From contig OX439037.1 in NCBI GenBank assembly GCA_949317995.1, forward strand, positions 17,968,324 through 18,032,323: DNA of 64,000 nt. The letters run 5' to 3'. The DNA is from Acholoe squamosa (lineage: Eukaryota > Annelida > Polychaeta > Phyllodocida > Polynoidae). The position numbers were made by a program, and so were the translations under genes. Positions 48,159 to 61,554 of this stretch are shown piece after piece. The notes below the pieces were generated by a model. The model had not been told where the DNA came from. It did no database searches and was given only the letters and a program-made list of their open reading frames with translations. The number at the start of each line of letters is the position of its first letter. Positions within the stretch are counted from its first letter, which is position 1.

Positions 48159-49384
48159 TAATATTAAGTATTTATTTATAATGAAGAGGTGAAAGGGACC
48201 ATCTCCTCAAGATCCTAACTATTAGTTTGCTTGGACACCAACAGTTGTACTGAAAGCCACCTAGCTTCAATTGATCAACTTTAGACCTTCAAGAATATGT
48301 CAGAACTGCTATGACTCACAAAGGCATTCTGAATTACATTTATGTGTTGTATATGTGTCGTATATTAGTTTTGAGTGTGAAAGTGCTTTATATGTTATGC
48401 AGGGACAGGAATATTAATTCTTCTTCAAAGCTCCTAATATCAACCACTCCTCAGTGAGCTTCTGTAACTGGTCACTGACTTTATTTGACCTGCACTAACA
48501 AAATCAAAGAGTGGCGCGGACAGAAAGTGCCTCCTCCACAACCATCGGCATGTAGCAGTCCAAGAATTGGGTTTTCTCTTGCTTTTTGTCATGAGAGTTA
48601 GTGACATGGGAAGTGCAGATCCCTCTTGTGTCAAAAAAGAAAGCAAACCTCCCACATGATGTCAATTACAATAAAACTGTCCTTTTACAAGAGGACCAAT
48701 GGACAAAAACAAGCATATTTTCAAAAAACTAATCTTCCCATTGTTTGATGTAAATTGCATCTGAAAATTGAAAACCTCTCATTTTGAAACTTCATCTCAT
48801 TTGACAATAACCAATTCATCAAAGTGCCTTGCACTTATGCTAAAAAAAAGCAATCAGCCAGTCCTTCAGTTATCACCTAAATGGGAAAAAAGAAGGGTAA
48901 AACCAAGATAATCTCTCACTCTGCATGATGGAGTGGAGTGAGGAAACAATCACCTCAACCCTAGGAACTTTGTAGTATTTGCCAATTCTATCACTAATCT
49001 GAAGAGTGGCTTCCTTTAGACTAATTTGGGGGATGGGTGGTTTAAAGTTTGTTTTATTTGGTAATTCAGCCAGGGTACAGGCATACTGCCTGATTTAGCT
49101 AATATTGACAAATTTGTTTGAATGTGACAGTTGTATACTTTGTTGACAATAACCTATAGAAGAAGGCCTTCTACTCATCAGCATTACTTGGTAATTGGTG
49201 TTTATGTTAAAGAATACTATGGCAAATCAATATTAGTCCTCAATTAGTCCCTTAGCTATTTCTCATGCCTCCTGAAAGATAATTAGCAGTGGAGCAACAT
49301 GGACAGATTTGATACCTCATGTCCTCCTAGTGGCTCCTGTCGTCAAGAACAAAGAAAACAAATTGGAACAGCAGAGGGAGTAGT

Positions 49385-49911
49385 AAAAATAAATAAATAA
49401 ATAAATAAATAGATAGAACTAAACGACCGTGGTGTACGAGGTGGTCGATCCACCACGAGGGAGAGACAACTCCCGAGGGGTGGATCGGCCACCGAGGACA
49501 CCAGGGGAGTTTAGTTCTATATTTATTTTATGTTTTTAGAGTCTTTAATTAACTGATAATTAGCGAAATCCGTTACCGTAGTCCCCCGTTCGAGCGGCGG
49601 TCCGCCATTTTGAATGTTTACATGCACCCAGAACGAGGCTGCAGTGGTGGATCTGCCGCTGTGGTGGATCGAGACACGTTACGCCACTGGGGGTGTGGCG
49701 ATCGGCTCCGCAATGCTATCTCTTCGGGAAGAAGTTATTCACATAAAATAAAGTGGCATTGTGAAGTGTCAACACGACCAGTTTCTTCATGCGTGGGAAC
49801 AATAACAACCCCACAAGTGAGGAAACTGGGAGTGAAGACACTTTTAAGTGCCACTCTGTATTCATTTCATGTTAGCTCATTAAAACAGCCTTGAAAAATT
49901 ACTTTTAGAAA
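49385..49911. repeat. GC-rich segment with two palindromes, block B only
   Basis: After an AAAT microsatellite, 49,412-49,530 forms a hairpin (AGAACTAAAC ... GTTTAGTTCT, with inner GGTGGTCGATCCACC-like arms and a CG-rich centre). A second hairpin at 49,745-49,862 pairs AGTGGCA ... TGCCACT and CCAGTTTC ... GAAACTGG. Between them lies CGGTCCGCCATTTTGAATG, a YY1-like motif before an ATG that opens a 94-codon frame. The frame has no recognised domain and overlaps the second hairpin, so it is not called as a gene. Confidence 0.6.
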
Positions 49912-50409
49912 AAGGGTTTGAGGCTATTCTGATGATGTCACAGTTGAGAATGGAGCCATGAAGAATAGGACCTACTTTCTTCAAACTCTGCTGGGGAATG
50001 GCCGTGCCTATGTTTTACTATAAGAACTGTCATTTTTAATATGAAAGAAAGGTTCAAATATAACTCCGCTTAATGATAGACCTAGCAAATTATCTGAGAG
50101 GATAGTTCACACATCCTGTTTGCAAAGAATCATCCCAGATCACAGTGCAAACTATGTACACCTGTGTATTTAGATTATGCATTAGTTAGGTGATGATTTT
50201 AAGTAAATAGACAGTGGTAGTAATTGCTCCTCAGCTGCATCTATTATCAGCGCTGGTCCCATTATCCAGATGACTGTGCCAGTGGGATACCCCACATCAA
50301 TTGCTCCCAAAATAGGAAAAGAGCAGAGCTTTCTGCCATGTGTAGCAGACCCGCATAGACATTGACAGAGGGAATAAAGTGTAGTTTGGCAAAAAGCACA
50401 TCAGCACAA

Positions 50410-51248
50410 CACATTAGCAGCATTAGTTTAGACTCATTGCCAAGTGGATCTGGCCATTTTGCTACATAATGTAGAATGTCAACAGGAACGACCAGCGTCT
50501 ATACAGGAATGAATCTATATCATACAGATGAATGATGCGGCACAAAATAAAAATAAGCTTCTTATATACAGTGTTGTGTGATAATTGGGAGACATATTGA
50601 TATTTTTCCTAATCCTCCTCATCGCAACTCTCCATATTACTTTGATTGTAGCATTACTGGAAAATCTTATAGGTTCACACTGAAAGACCATTCTAAAATT
50701 CGCCATTCACAACAAAAGAAATATGTGAGATCATACATGTTTTTACAGCATTTTTGTAAATCTATAAGCTTATTGTAGTTATTTGACACAGTCCTTTACA
50801 AGTTCGTTCTCTTTTATACCACTTCACAGGAGCAGATAAGTGTAAAGATTTTAAGGTGAACCTCTCCAGCAGCTTACAAAGTAGGTCTCTTTGCTCCTTC
50901 TTTCATTGAGTTTCACGTCTAGTAAAAAGAAAATGAAAATTAGATACATTTGGGAGAAATAAACTGCAATCCAATCTGAAGTGACAGCAGTTTAACCCAG
51001 TCTGCTGCATAAATACTTGATGTGAAATCTTAGGAAATCACTCATGTGATAAACATTCAGTGGCAGCACATTACAGTGTTTGAACATCTTAAACCAATTG
51101 AGAGGCCTTTTGACAATGACACAATCTTTTTCTTGCAACAATCTAGTAGAGTTGGGTTTTGAAAAATTGGCCAATAATTTACCGGTTGAAATAGCAGCCT
51201 TACAGTACACTAATCTGTACAAAATAATAACAAGCACTAGTAAAACCT
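50410..51248. other. Block B-only DNA
   Basis: No counterpart in block A was recognised, and no domain was seen in the short ORFs on either strand. Confidence 0.4.
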
Positions 51249-51620
51249 GGGGTATGTTTCAGAAAGATTAATGATCGCCAAATGCACCTACAATCGGCAA
51301 CTTTGGTATGGTTCTCAAAGAAATATTATAGTGGTAGGGTTAGAGCAAGGTAAGTTACAAGCCTTCAAAGCATTCCTTTTTAAATGAAAATTTTATTATG
51401 AATCTCATAAAATCCAAGTTAGGTCCATGTATGCTTTATGTTAGGATGAAATATGTTTCATAGGACATGCAGCCAAACCATTACTATAGTTCATATCACT
51501 TAAAATCGTACAAACCATTGTCTATGATGTCTATGGTATTGTACATTCATTGATCTTACATTCATTGATCATAAAGAGCAATCGTTGCAACAAATTGTTT
51601 GTCGTTCTGAAACATACCCC
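51249..51620. mobile_element. MITE family 4 (372 bp)
   Basis: The left end GGGGTATGTTTCAGAAAGA is mirrored by TTCTGAAACATACCCC. Inside are TTCATTGATCTTACATTC-type short repeats. No ORF. No second copy in the window. Confidence 0.75.
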
Positions 51621-52399
51621 TGAGTTCTAATCATCAAAGGTAGGCGAATTCCTCGTGGGACCAATAGCATGCCATTGAGTCCTGCCAATACCTCTTGTAT
51701 GAGTCACACCTCACGTATAAGAACCACCCTGCTCGTATGATAGACCTATGAAGCATGGCTGGGGGATTTTGGTATTTTTAGTGCTGTTCAAAAAGAAAAG
51801 AAAAAGATCCTCGCACATATGATGCATCTAAATGAAGTAGGGGTCTTTTCTCATATTTAAACCATGGCTTATACACAAAAAATGATGCTACAATAGTCAT
51901 CAAGCTAGTCTGAATAGCTCTGTCTCTCTGCTTTTTACCCTCTCACACAAATAACTAGCTAGAAATAGTTTGCATGATATGGCCCTTTGTGGTATCCCAT
52001 GGCTGTCACTATGAATTTTCATTCAGGCACTTGTACCACTAATTGCTTTGGTGTAAGGTCTGGTTTTCAGTGATGCCAGAGTTTTGGAGAGTCCCTTGAT
52101 CAGTGTTGATATCTGCCGTCCGTTTGTTTGTGCACTAGCAAGAATAATTTTAGTAAAAAAATATTTCTTTGTATGTCATATCCAGGTCTTCGTAGGTACT
52201 GCATCAATTTTCAACACAGAGTACATAAAACACTCAATGTAATTCTGCCTACACTTCAATTTTATCTTCATAATTATTCTTATGTATTTATGTATTGCAC
52301 AATCAATTTCATCTAGCATTATCTTCCACGATGCTAGAAAAAGAAGAGCAATAAAACTCATACTTTGTGCGCAGTTGTCTTCTGGCACTGATAGAATCA
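51621..52399. other. Block B-only DNA
   Basis: Unassigned AT-rich stretch. Overlapping short ORFs near 52.1-52.4 kb lie on opposite strands and show no domain. Confidence 0.4.
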
Positions 52400-52764
52400 A
52401 AAGACTCTGCAGCTTCAGGCTGGTAAAAGAACAAAGAAAGAAAGAAAAAAAAGTAAGCCTCCTCAGTTTACTCTCCTCAAATTAGTGTCTTGTCCTCCTT
52501 GAGGGTACCTGCCCTGACATTGTTACTTTGAGGTAGGTCTGGCAGCAGTCTCCTTCTAATGGACTGGTGCTTCACAACTGGTCTACAGTTCTGACAGCAA
52601 GGTTGTGGCTGGGTCGATGAGACCCTGTTACCATAAAGGTTATTTTCTTCACCAACCTACATAATTATTTGCACTGATTTGCATGGGATCACATGAACCA
52701 TCCTATCCAATAGGCTTTGTTTGTTTGAATATTTATCTGTCTTGATTCAAATAAAAATTCCCGG

Positions 52765-52860
52765 CATTTATGGAACGCAATAAGTGCCATTTTCAAAGGC
52801 TTACAGTTTAAAGATGGTTTATTGTTATAAAGAAACTATTTTCTTTGAAAAAAATATTTC
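52765..52860. repeat. Partial MITE family 3 relic
   Basis: Matches the left half of the element at 47,882 (GGAACGCAATAAGTGCCATT, then GGCTTACAG and ATTTTCTTTGA). The opposite end is missing. Confidence 0.6.
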
Positions 52861-53710
52861 TCCATTATTCAGAGTCTTTTTTTTTTCAAGATGGTGGTCC
52901 ATTTCTAACTGTAATCCTTCTACACTCTGAATACAGCACATTATATACCCCCACATGCACAGTAATGGGAAGGAACATTAACTCAATTTTTTGCACAGAC
53001 ACCTATAGTCAACACCATGGTAGGCCTAGCGTCGACTATAGTCAACACCCAATATATATAGGATTTGTATAGGAATTGAATATAGGCTCGTCCTCTAGAA
53101 ACTATTCTTTTTTCAGAGGCCGTCCCCATGGCCAGGGTAACCATTTTTGCTCTGCCCTTAAAGGGTTAATGAACAAGTTATCAATGGATAATTCATGACG
53201 AGTGTGTGTTAGTGAAGGATAATTACACGAGGCCGTAGGCCGAGTGTAATTAGCCTTTGCTAACACACACGAGTTGACCATTGACTACTTATTTTATACC
53301 ACGAAACCAATAAAAAATCAATAGAATACCAATAAATTCAAGTTGAAAACAAAAATTATTCCCCCTCCCCGGGACTCAAAGCCAGCCATAGTGTGTGTAC
53401 ACAGGTACATACACCTCGGTGCCCGGCAGCGGACAGCGACAGCCCGCGTCACGGCTCGGCTTGGCAGCGGCACACGGCAAAAAATAGTGTACACACACGG
53501 ACAGCTAAAGCTTTGAATGCGTCTTGCGGTTATGTTTGTGTAGAATACACCTCGTCACCGGACAGCGACAGCGCACACGGCGAAAAAAGATGCTTCTCGT
53601 GGTTATGTTTGTGTAAAATACACCTCGTCGCCCGGCAGTGGACAGCTAAAGCTTTGAACGCGTCTCGCGGTTATGTTTGTGTATAATATAGCGCACACGG
53701 CGAAAAAAAG

Positions 53711-53786
53711 ACGCGCCGGGACCGGGACTCGACCCGCCTACCTCTGACGGCTGAGTGGGATGTGCTAACCACTAGGCCACGGCGTC
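53711..53786 (-). ncRNA. tRNA-like sequence 1 (pseudo-tRNA or SINE head)
   Basis: The minus strand reads GACGCCGTGGCCTAGTGGTT (A box), then GGGTCGAGTCCC (B box), then CCGGCG-CGTC that nearly pairs with the 5' GACGCCG, followed by a T7 run able to stop Pol III. The anticodon stem does not pair, so it is unlikely to be a working tRNA. Confidence 0.55.
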
Positions 53787-53923
53787 TCCTCCTCCAGCGG
53801 CCGTCTGGGCTTGGCTATATTTGAATGCATCCCACGGTTATGTATACACGATCGGTACACACACCTCGGCGCCCAGCTAGGCTTCCTTTGTTTGGTTTAG
53901 TTCTAGCCAACCACTTCTTGTCA

Positions 53924-53994
53924 GTCCCTGTGGCGCAATGCATAGGGAGTTGGATTAGGGATCTGATACTGCAGGTTCGAGCCCTGCCGTGGCC
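53924..53994 (+). ncRNA. tRNA-like sequence 2 (tRNA-Pro-like pseudo-tRNA or SINE head)
   Basis: A-box-like TGGCGCAATGCATAGG, an anticodon arm TTGGA-TTAGGGA-TCTGA whose loop would present AGG, and a perfect T arm GCAGG-TTCGAGC-CCTGC. The acceptor strands do not pair, so it is tRNA-derived rather than functional. Confidence 0.5.
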
Positions 53995-54198
53995 TTGAAA
54001 ATTTCGTCGGTTTTAACATGTAACATATGACATGTAAGGACATGAGAGGCGTGCGGGTTATCCATGGATAACCACACGCCTTACAAAATTGATGTTACAG
54101 CCTACAGTGTGTGCAATAACAACAGATATGTGGATGGGAATAGCCACCAAAAAGCACTGAGTAACCCAGAAATCGTGGTATAAGCAGCAATAAGTAGA

Positions 54199-56378
54199 GC
54201 CTATGATATAGTCAACACCATATTAAACCACAATCATACTACATGTGTTATACTTGCTTGGCTTATTTATGCCTTGAAGTTATCCTAGATGCCTGTGCAA
54301 AGGACCAGATGTATTGATCGTTGGTTAGTCTGAATCATGATAATTATGTGACTTATACTGGGAAAAATGGTGCACAAATATTCACAAAGTGCCTGCGCCG
54401 TTTTATTTGCCTATTAGTGATGCAGACTAGCTTTTGTGTGCTCACAATACTTGATCTCCACCTTAATATAGTACTTTAGAATCCAAGAATGTGCACATCC
54501 TCTATTTATAAATAGATCAATCACTCTTTATGGTGTAGTGAAGTCTATCAACTGATCTAGCTCATCCCTTAGAATTAGCTATAAAACAGGTGCTAGGATA
54601 CTAAATTCAACTCTAAAATATACAAGCAGTACAAATAGTTAACAAAACTTTCCTATGGAGACTATGCAGGGCCAGGCATGGATATATATTAAAGACATTA
54701 CGGCTGTTTGATATGGAGGAATATGCTTTCATCACACTCTCCTGAAGGAAATACTACGATAAAGGCAGGCATGGAAATCGTTTACCAGTGTTTACGTCCT
54801 TGCATACAGTGTACTAAGTATATCATTTACAGAGTCATCCCAGTGATTATGTACCATTTTGCCTGAGTATCGACCTAATGATGAGCTATAGACATGCTAT
54901 CAGACAGTAATGTTGTTTTCTCTGCTTAGTGATTATTAGCTCCCTGTCTAGGATAGAATAACAAACCCCACACAAGCTAGTACTAGGTCTCCCTATCTAT
55001 ACTATGTCTGGAATAGCAACATTTTATTGTCCGTTGAGAATTGAAATACAAAGAGGATGGTAAAGCATAGGGATCTGAAGAAAAAGCAAAAAGGTTAAGA
55101 GTTTCGAGCATCTACTCTTTACTAATCTAATGAGGATTGTCTTCTTGTAGTGGTAATCAGATTACGTAGCTAAAACTTTATATTTCAATCAGAGACTAGA
55201 TAAACAACCTTCTCTAGCTTGATTAAAGGCAAAATATGCTTATATAGTAGAGAGGTTAGCAAATTCTCAGGAAATGGCAGAATATTATTTTGAGCTCAGC
55301 TATTGTTATTGCTCACCATGAAATTTCTAAAACCCTACCAAAACTAATAACAGTATAGTCTGGTCACCCCCCGCACCACCAATATGATATGAGTGATTTT
55401 GGGTTTAGAAAGTCATTGTAATAACAAAATCCTGGCAATGTTAAGTGGGTATTGTTTTGGTAGAATGGAGACATGGCCAACAATATGGCCAACAACAAAA
55501 ATGCTCAATCAAACTCTTGCCACTTTCGTCACACGTGGTGTGTGATGTCATTCATAGATGGGCCAATGATGACCTTTCATTTTCTTTCTCAGTGCATTCT
55601 CATCAGTTGAGGCAGGATCTACCTTTGTCATTTTCCATGCCCTTCATTTTACGCCCTGTTGTGGGGTAGGGGTGGAGGTAAACGTTCCCCCAATTTCATT
55701 TCCTTCCCTTTTAATACCACAAAAAGTTTAATGATTTGCCATGATATGAAGAGATGACAGCAACCCATCTAATCAGCGTATCCAAATAAAAACATTACTA
55801 CGCTATTTTCATGTTTGCATAGTTTGCTAGATTTTCCATCAAATAAAAGGATTCATATGTATTATCTTTAGTGAAAGATTATCATTACAGAAGAAAGCAG
55901 GTCTATCAAATGCATCTGGTGGTGTCATCAGAGTAGTGCTTGCACAGCACTACTAGACTACCATCAGAAGGTACTTGAAGCTAATATCAGGCGAGATTGG
56001 TCAATTTACCTCCAACTAACCCTGTAGAATGACAGTGTAAAATATTATGGTGTTGCACTTTTTCTTATTAGACATTAGGCATTTTACAACACCCTCAATG
56101 CATAAACAATGAAGCATCTCATGCATTTTGTCAAACGTGGCATCACCAAATGCATCAGATAAGTCTTCTCCTTTCGCTTTATATATTCAGCTATCTCGCT
56201 ATCAATGTCAGCATCCTTTTATTTGATGGAAAGGCTATCAAATTACACTAACATAGTAGACTAGTGCTTATACCAATATATTTGGACATAGACAATGTAG
56301 ACCTGAATGGTGGATGTAGTCATTGATAATGTAATTGACTCCCTAGACAGTGCTGTAGCTGTCTCTGATCAGTAAATT
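54199..56378. other. Unassigned DNA
   Basis: No supported gene or shared repeat. Short ORFs only. Confidence 0.4.
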
Positions 56379-56474
56379 GTTGGCTAGCATGTGTGGATTA
56401 ACATAGTAAAAGGTACGCCCGGGAGGGGGTGCGCAGGCATACCTTTTACTGTGTTGATCCACATGTGTTGGCCA
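56379..56474. repeat. Foldback hairpin, 36-bp arms
   Basis: TTGGCTAGCATGTGTGGATT followed by AACATAGTAAAAGGTA pairs with TACCTTTTACTGTGTTGATC followed by CACATGTGTTGGCCAA. The 24-nt spacer is CG-rich (CGCCCGGGAGGGGGTGCGCA). Same design as the hairpins at 24.2, 49.4 and 53.2 kb. Confidence 0.85.
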
Positions 56475-57639
56475 ACCTCATTGGATGCTAGCCAGAACCA
56501 CCTAAGTTACTCAAGTCTAATGATTATGTCTTTGATAACCTTTGCTAGTCTCTCTTAACAAAACAAGGGTCACATTTTCTTATAATACATTGATGCTGCA
56601 CTACAGACAATATGCAGCTGCCTGCAGTACTAAAGAAAAAACTTCACCTCAGATGCACAGAGATGGGCATCACACATCACAGGCGATCTGCTCTTTCAAC
56701 CTAACTGGCATTCTGATCAACTTTCAATCCCACACACAACCTGAGACCTTATCAGTGCAATTTGGAGACCCTGTGGTTAGGTAATCTGCAATAGGAAGTA
56801 ACGACACTAGGCGGATGGTAAGGGTGGTGATACCATTTGTACCATCCAAACTTGTATATACAATGACAAGACTCTTTTGAAGTTTTGTGCAATTTACTCT
56901 TATACTGTAATTTTATGATTCTCACCATATGTGTAGATATAATCTAAAATTCAGTCACACATCAGGTACACACATGAATGATTGCCTTCATTAAGCACAT
57001 CTCTTCTAAAGCCTAACGGCAGAGATCGTTTACCGATCTGCAACTTATCCAACACCATGTACCTGCACCTGTTTTTTTTCTTTGTGTGCCGAACCTTAAT
57101 CTCAAAATAGCTCTCTAGATCTATCTATAGAGGTGTACTGACTTCTTTGTAGATCAAACTGTATGGTGGTGCTTTGATAGTGACTTCAGACAGATATCTA
57201 TCTCCTTTGATATAATAGCAATACCAATAGGGCACAGAATTAATATGCAGATCTAGCAAAGTACTAGGTTGGGTACAAAAACAGGTAAGGCCTAGCAGTG
57301 ATACTAGATCTTTCTCTCATTTAGATGCAACTTTAAATAACTCCGGTTGGATCATGATGGCTTTGTCTGGTAGAGAGTCAAATATGAATTATGCTCATCT
57401 AAATTGAGATGCCTGCCTGTAAAGGGAGTTGGTTTGGGGAAAGTTGCAATATGTGATCAAGGTATGTGATAACTCTATATTGGATAAAATGGTTTGATTA
57501 CACTGAAGTAGCTGAAAAGAATACAGTGCACATGCACCCATGTAAGTCATGTACATCCTTGAGTAGGTATGTCAGAACCCCTCATTGAAAGTAGGTTGTT
57601 ATTCATATCTAAAATCGATAATCAAGCTCTAAATACATT
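56475..57639. other. Unassigned DNA
   Basis: No supported gene or repeat. Confidence 0.4.
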
Positions 57640-58140
57640 ATAAACCATAATGATGTCTAAAAACACAATAAATAAGCCTTTTTCATAAAGAATACATAAG
57701 AATATGGTGATTTTCATCATAGATTTTGATCTACAAGGAATTTCCCATTGCTCTTTTCAGGTTTGGGTTTTTGGTGTATAACCCCGAAAATTGGCATAAA
57801 ATTCTGAAAATTTTTAATATTGGGATGGTTGCCATGGCAACCCGGAACAGGCATATAGGTTGATTTCTCATGAAGAAATGTTCACTTAACCATCCAATAT
57901 GGGCCATACTACCAAAAATGGTGCGTTTTAAATGAGACTGCATAAAAAAATTAGCTTAATGTATCTTTATAATGATTTTAGAGTAATTTTGCCCCTCCAA
58001 TGCCCCCTGGTGGCCAAATGGGGAATTAAAAATCCCCCGCGGAGGGGTGTTCTCCCTTGATGGGTCACAATTATGCATTTTTCTAAACCTTCATCATGCG
58101 AATCTAATGATCACCAATTCAATTCAATAATATGCATCTC
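57640..58140 (+). repeat. X-box/CTCF-motif repeat, best-preserved copy
   Basis: A perfect X-box GTTGCCATGGCAAC at 57,828-57,841 is followed 160 bp later by TGCCCCCTGGTGGC at 58,001-58,014, then AAAAATCCCCCGCGGAGGGG. An ACCAAAAATGG segment between them matches the inverted copy at 42.8 kb. Confidence 0.8.
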
Positions 58141-60944
58141 TCTACCGTCTTAACTACCACTGCTGCAAGGTTAGCCCAGTAGGAAGAAGTTTGCGCATTG
58201 AAGGTTGATGTGTGGAATCCCTATACGGTTTCCATGTAGAGACCCAAGCAGAGTACAAATGAAATAATACATTTTTGTGGGATGTTTTTGTTTCAATTTC
58301 AAATCTAATGGGAACATTATCAATGCAATGAGAGGAGGAGAACAATATCCATAGTGATACAGTGAAAGGTTTCTGGGCTAAGCCCACCTGGGCCCCATCT
58401 GACAGCCCTAGCCACGAGAATGAAGAAGAATCCTACCTGGGGCCCATATAGGCATGCTGGCTGGGTAATCATGAAGGTGATTTCAATGAATGACCAATAT
58501 TGTGAATCTTCCCTGTTGAGATTTTAGTGGCTTACTGTAAATCATATTTGAATGCATCATTTTATAGAATAGTAAATCCCAGATGTCAATTTTCTGCCAT
58601 GATCTAATGACATATAGTCCATGGGCTGGATAGCAGGACCCTGCACCCCCCTGGGGATTTTATAAGACACCTTTTTCCTAATAGACATCTATATCAGCTA
58701 TACAACTTCACTTGTCTGCACTTGATTCACAGGTGGGTGTGACTGTGGGGACATATTATGTGTGTAAACCTATCAAGTTTTTTGTCATCACCCTGCAAAC
58801 ACTTGATTGGTCACTGCTCCCTTAATAATCAAGTTAGAATGGTCAGACTAGAACCAAATCAAAGCTTATCAATTGCCCATAAAATTCAATGTCTGATTTT
58901 AAAATTATCATATATCATATATCAAATGTTCATGAATATTTTCAATTTTATTTAAAATATTTCATGATATATCTTTTTTACACAATTAATAGATTGACTT
59001 AAGAATGGGCTAAAGCACTAATAATTGGGCTTAATCTGACCTCTGGTGTATGTTGTAATAGGAGAAAATGGTTTTAGATTTTAAGGTTATTTGCACTTCA
59101 TGTCATAGGTTGATTTCAAAAGACATCAAATAATTCTTGCATCTCGGAGAAAATGTAATTGTTGCCACAACTTCCTTAATTATCGAGATAGAGACCCAAA
59201 ACAAATTGAAGCTCAATTCTGTTATATAACATGGTTATCGAGTTTAGGCACTGATTCCAGTTACTAAAGTGGATAATATGAGTTCTGATATCTAGTGATA
59301 TAAGAATCCAAAATTGACAGCAGACCGGACATACCTTGACAACAAGTTGACACGAAAGTAAATCCTCCATTTTTGAAGCTTATGTACAAAATGTGATGGA
59401 ATAACATAGTTGAAATCATGTTCTACCTCCCTGTCGACTAGATTCCTTGATATTATGGCTGTATTTGATATAAAAAAAGATTAAACTTTCAAAGCGAGTG
59501 ACTGGCTGTGTGTGTTCGCCATTCTGTCAACACTACAGGTGCCACCGCCTGGTGTGAACAATATGGATTAGGCTATAGTATAATTGCCCAGTGCTGGTTC
59601 TTTGTCTGCACCAACTGCATATGGCTGCATCAAAGGGAATAGCTGGGAGATGAGTCAAAATCATTTGAAAGGTGATTCATTTTTTACAAATATTTGGCCT
59701 TTTTCACTTGCTTTCAATGGAAAATAGTCATTAGGAGTGTGAGAACCCTCCTACAGATTATAATATAGTCATCCACAGACCTTTGACCACGACCTGCAGC
59801 TGGCTTGTGAAATGTCAGACCACTGCAGGCAATACTTCACCTGTACAGAGCTATCAGGCTCCTGATCCACTGAATAGATGTGGTCCCTTTCTGTCTTTGT
59901 GATCACCTTTCAATCTCCTTCATGACTTGAGAGACTCTCCGTGTTTGTGAGCAGGCCTGACTTGAAGGTGAGCTGATGGGGTTGATATCAGAGCAGCCTT
60001 ATCAGTCTAAGGGGTGAGACCAGCTTCTGGGGATTTTATGTCTTTAGGTTCCTGTGACCCCACCTTCTCCATCCACGAGAATTGAATCATTTAAGAAGTG
60101 GATGTATACATAAGCGTTAAGGTTCCAGAGTCAGGACCTCTTATTTAGATTTACAATAAGGAACATTTAACTGAGTTGAATCACGATAATTACAGATAAC
60201 CCAGTTAAGCTCTCGGGATGGCATTTCTCAAGATATCACGATATTTTCCTAGCTGAATGCTTAGACAACTGGGTTAACATTCATACTTCCATATTCCACC
60301 TAGGAAACGCACATGTGCAGATAGAAATTTATTGCTTAATACAACTAGACGCTTCACCACTAGAGGATGGGGCATACATCACAGCAAAATAATAGAATTT
60401 AAAGACCCCTCCAATCCTTACTCTGATCTAGGAGTGGCAGGAGGAGCATGGCAAATGTGCTGCAAATAGTAGCATCCTCTTATGATGTGTGCGTGTGTCT
60501 ATGACATAATCTATGACGTAAACTTCACTTCAAATCCTAGAATTCAATCAGATGGTCATGATGAGATGCATTCCATAAACGTTCTAAAAGTTAATGTTAG
60601 TAAATTAAAAGAGAAAAATCGTGTTTACCCAGATTTCCGTTACCTGTTTACAGCCTAAAAACCTTTTTGGTACCTCAAGGGTACTGTACGCTGAAGCAGT
60701 CAATAACTGAATAGTTCTAATTTCCTAACCAGCACACCAACAATGCCTTCTTTTAATATGGGGTAACGATTACTTAAGAGTTTTGTAAGCTACCAAGTCT
60801 GCCTTTGCTTTTGGTGTAGAGATAAAAGTGGGTGCACGCTTATCAGGGAATGCATGCTTATTATGAAATTATAAAGTCATAATGATATTCCCTTGTGAGC
60901 TACATGTCTAATGTAATGTAATGAAGCATCACCTTTACTGCAGA
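58141..60944. other. Unassigned DNA
   Basis: No supported gene. Around 59,540-59,555 a GTGCCACCGCCTGGTG motif resembles CTCF/E-box-like words elsewhere (1,085 and 22,760). No repeat units recognised. Confidence 0.4.
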
Positions 60945-61250
60945 TACCATCTTGACGGAAATTGAAAATCCACAGGAACGTTGGGGTAGAGGCAGAGGAC
61001 TATGTTACAAAGATGACATTCAATATGTTTGATGTCAGGATGGTGAGAGTGGGTGACATTTAAATGGGATTGCCCACAGGAATACTATCGGTCTTCATGA
61101 ATGACTGCAGCTGGCCTGTTCTGTATAGGACTGGGTCCTCGTATTTAACTGTGGTCCCTGATAACGTTTCCACAGTAATGGCTCTGTGTTCTATGGTGAA
61201 TAGAAAAAGGAAAATACAGACCTTGCAATTTCTTGTAAAGGGTAATAGCT
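60945..61250 (+). repeat. Local duplication, copy 1
   Basis: Aligns with 61,555-61,865. Shared blocks in order are TGTCAGGATGGTG, GACATTTAAATGG / GCCATTTAAATGG, GAATACTA, ACTGCAG, GGGTCC, TGTGGTCCCTGATAA / GTGGTCACTGATAA and GCTCTGTGTTC / GTCTCTGTTCAC. The 101-codon frame from 61,064 is not kept open in copy 2. Confidence 0.75.
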
Positions 61251-61554
61251 GTTCAAAGTGTACACTTCAGAGAATGTCTAATGGTCCATTAAATATGATT
61301 TTACTCACAACAATAGATTTCAGCTGTGCTTGGATGTCCCATATCAAGCACATCTACATGTCTTGGTAGTGTGAAGGAAACTATTCTTTTACTAGTTAAA
61401 TTGACTAATTCGCACTCATAAACATTTGGCGAGCAAAATGATATCTGGTTGAATCTGAAACAGCTATGTTGAATTGTAATGGCCTTCCAGGGTGAAAACA
61501 AATAGGACATATATATGTGATATAATGTATTGGGTATAGGATAACCTATACTTT

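Larger units (their letters stand above)
53182..54198. mobile_element. 1.0-kb GC-rich composite palindromic island
   Basis: The left hairpin at 53,182-53,284 has arms of about 45 bp (CGAGTGTGTGTTAG / CTAACACACACGAG) around AGGCCGTAGGCC. An outer inverted pair, CTACTTATTTTATACCACGA (53,285) and TCGTGGTATAAGCAG...AAGTAG (54,173-54,197), encloses the interior. A right hairpin at 54,047-54,082 pairs AGGCGTG-GGTTATCC with GGATAACC-CACGCCT. The interior has degenerate GC-rich tandem units (53,395-53,700; GGACAGCTAAAGCTTTGAA, CGGTTATGTTTGTGTA) and two tRNA-like heads. ORFs here are products of the tandem units. Family not identified. Confidence 0.7.

Noticed and set aside
49610-49894. 94-codon ORF after CCGCCATTTTGA
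   Set aside because: Overlaps a hairpin in DNA unique to block B and has no recognisable domain; reported only as a promoter-like curiosity.
53393-53686. 97-codon ORF with repeated AKALNAS-GYVCV
   Set aside because: It follows the GC-rich tandem units; the repetition is at DNA level and no domain is evident.
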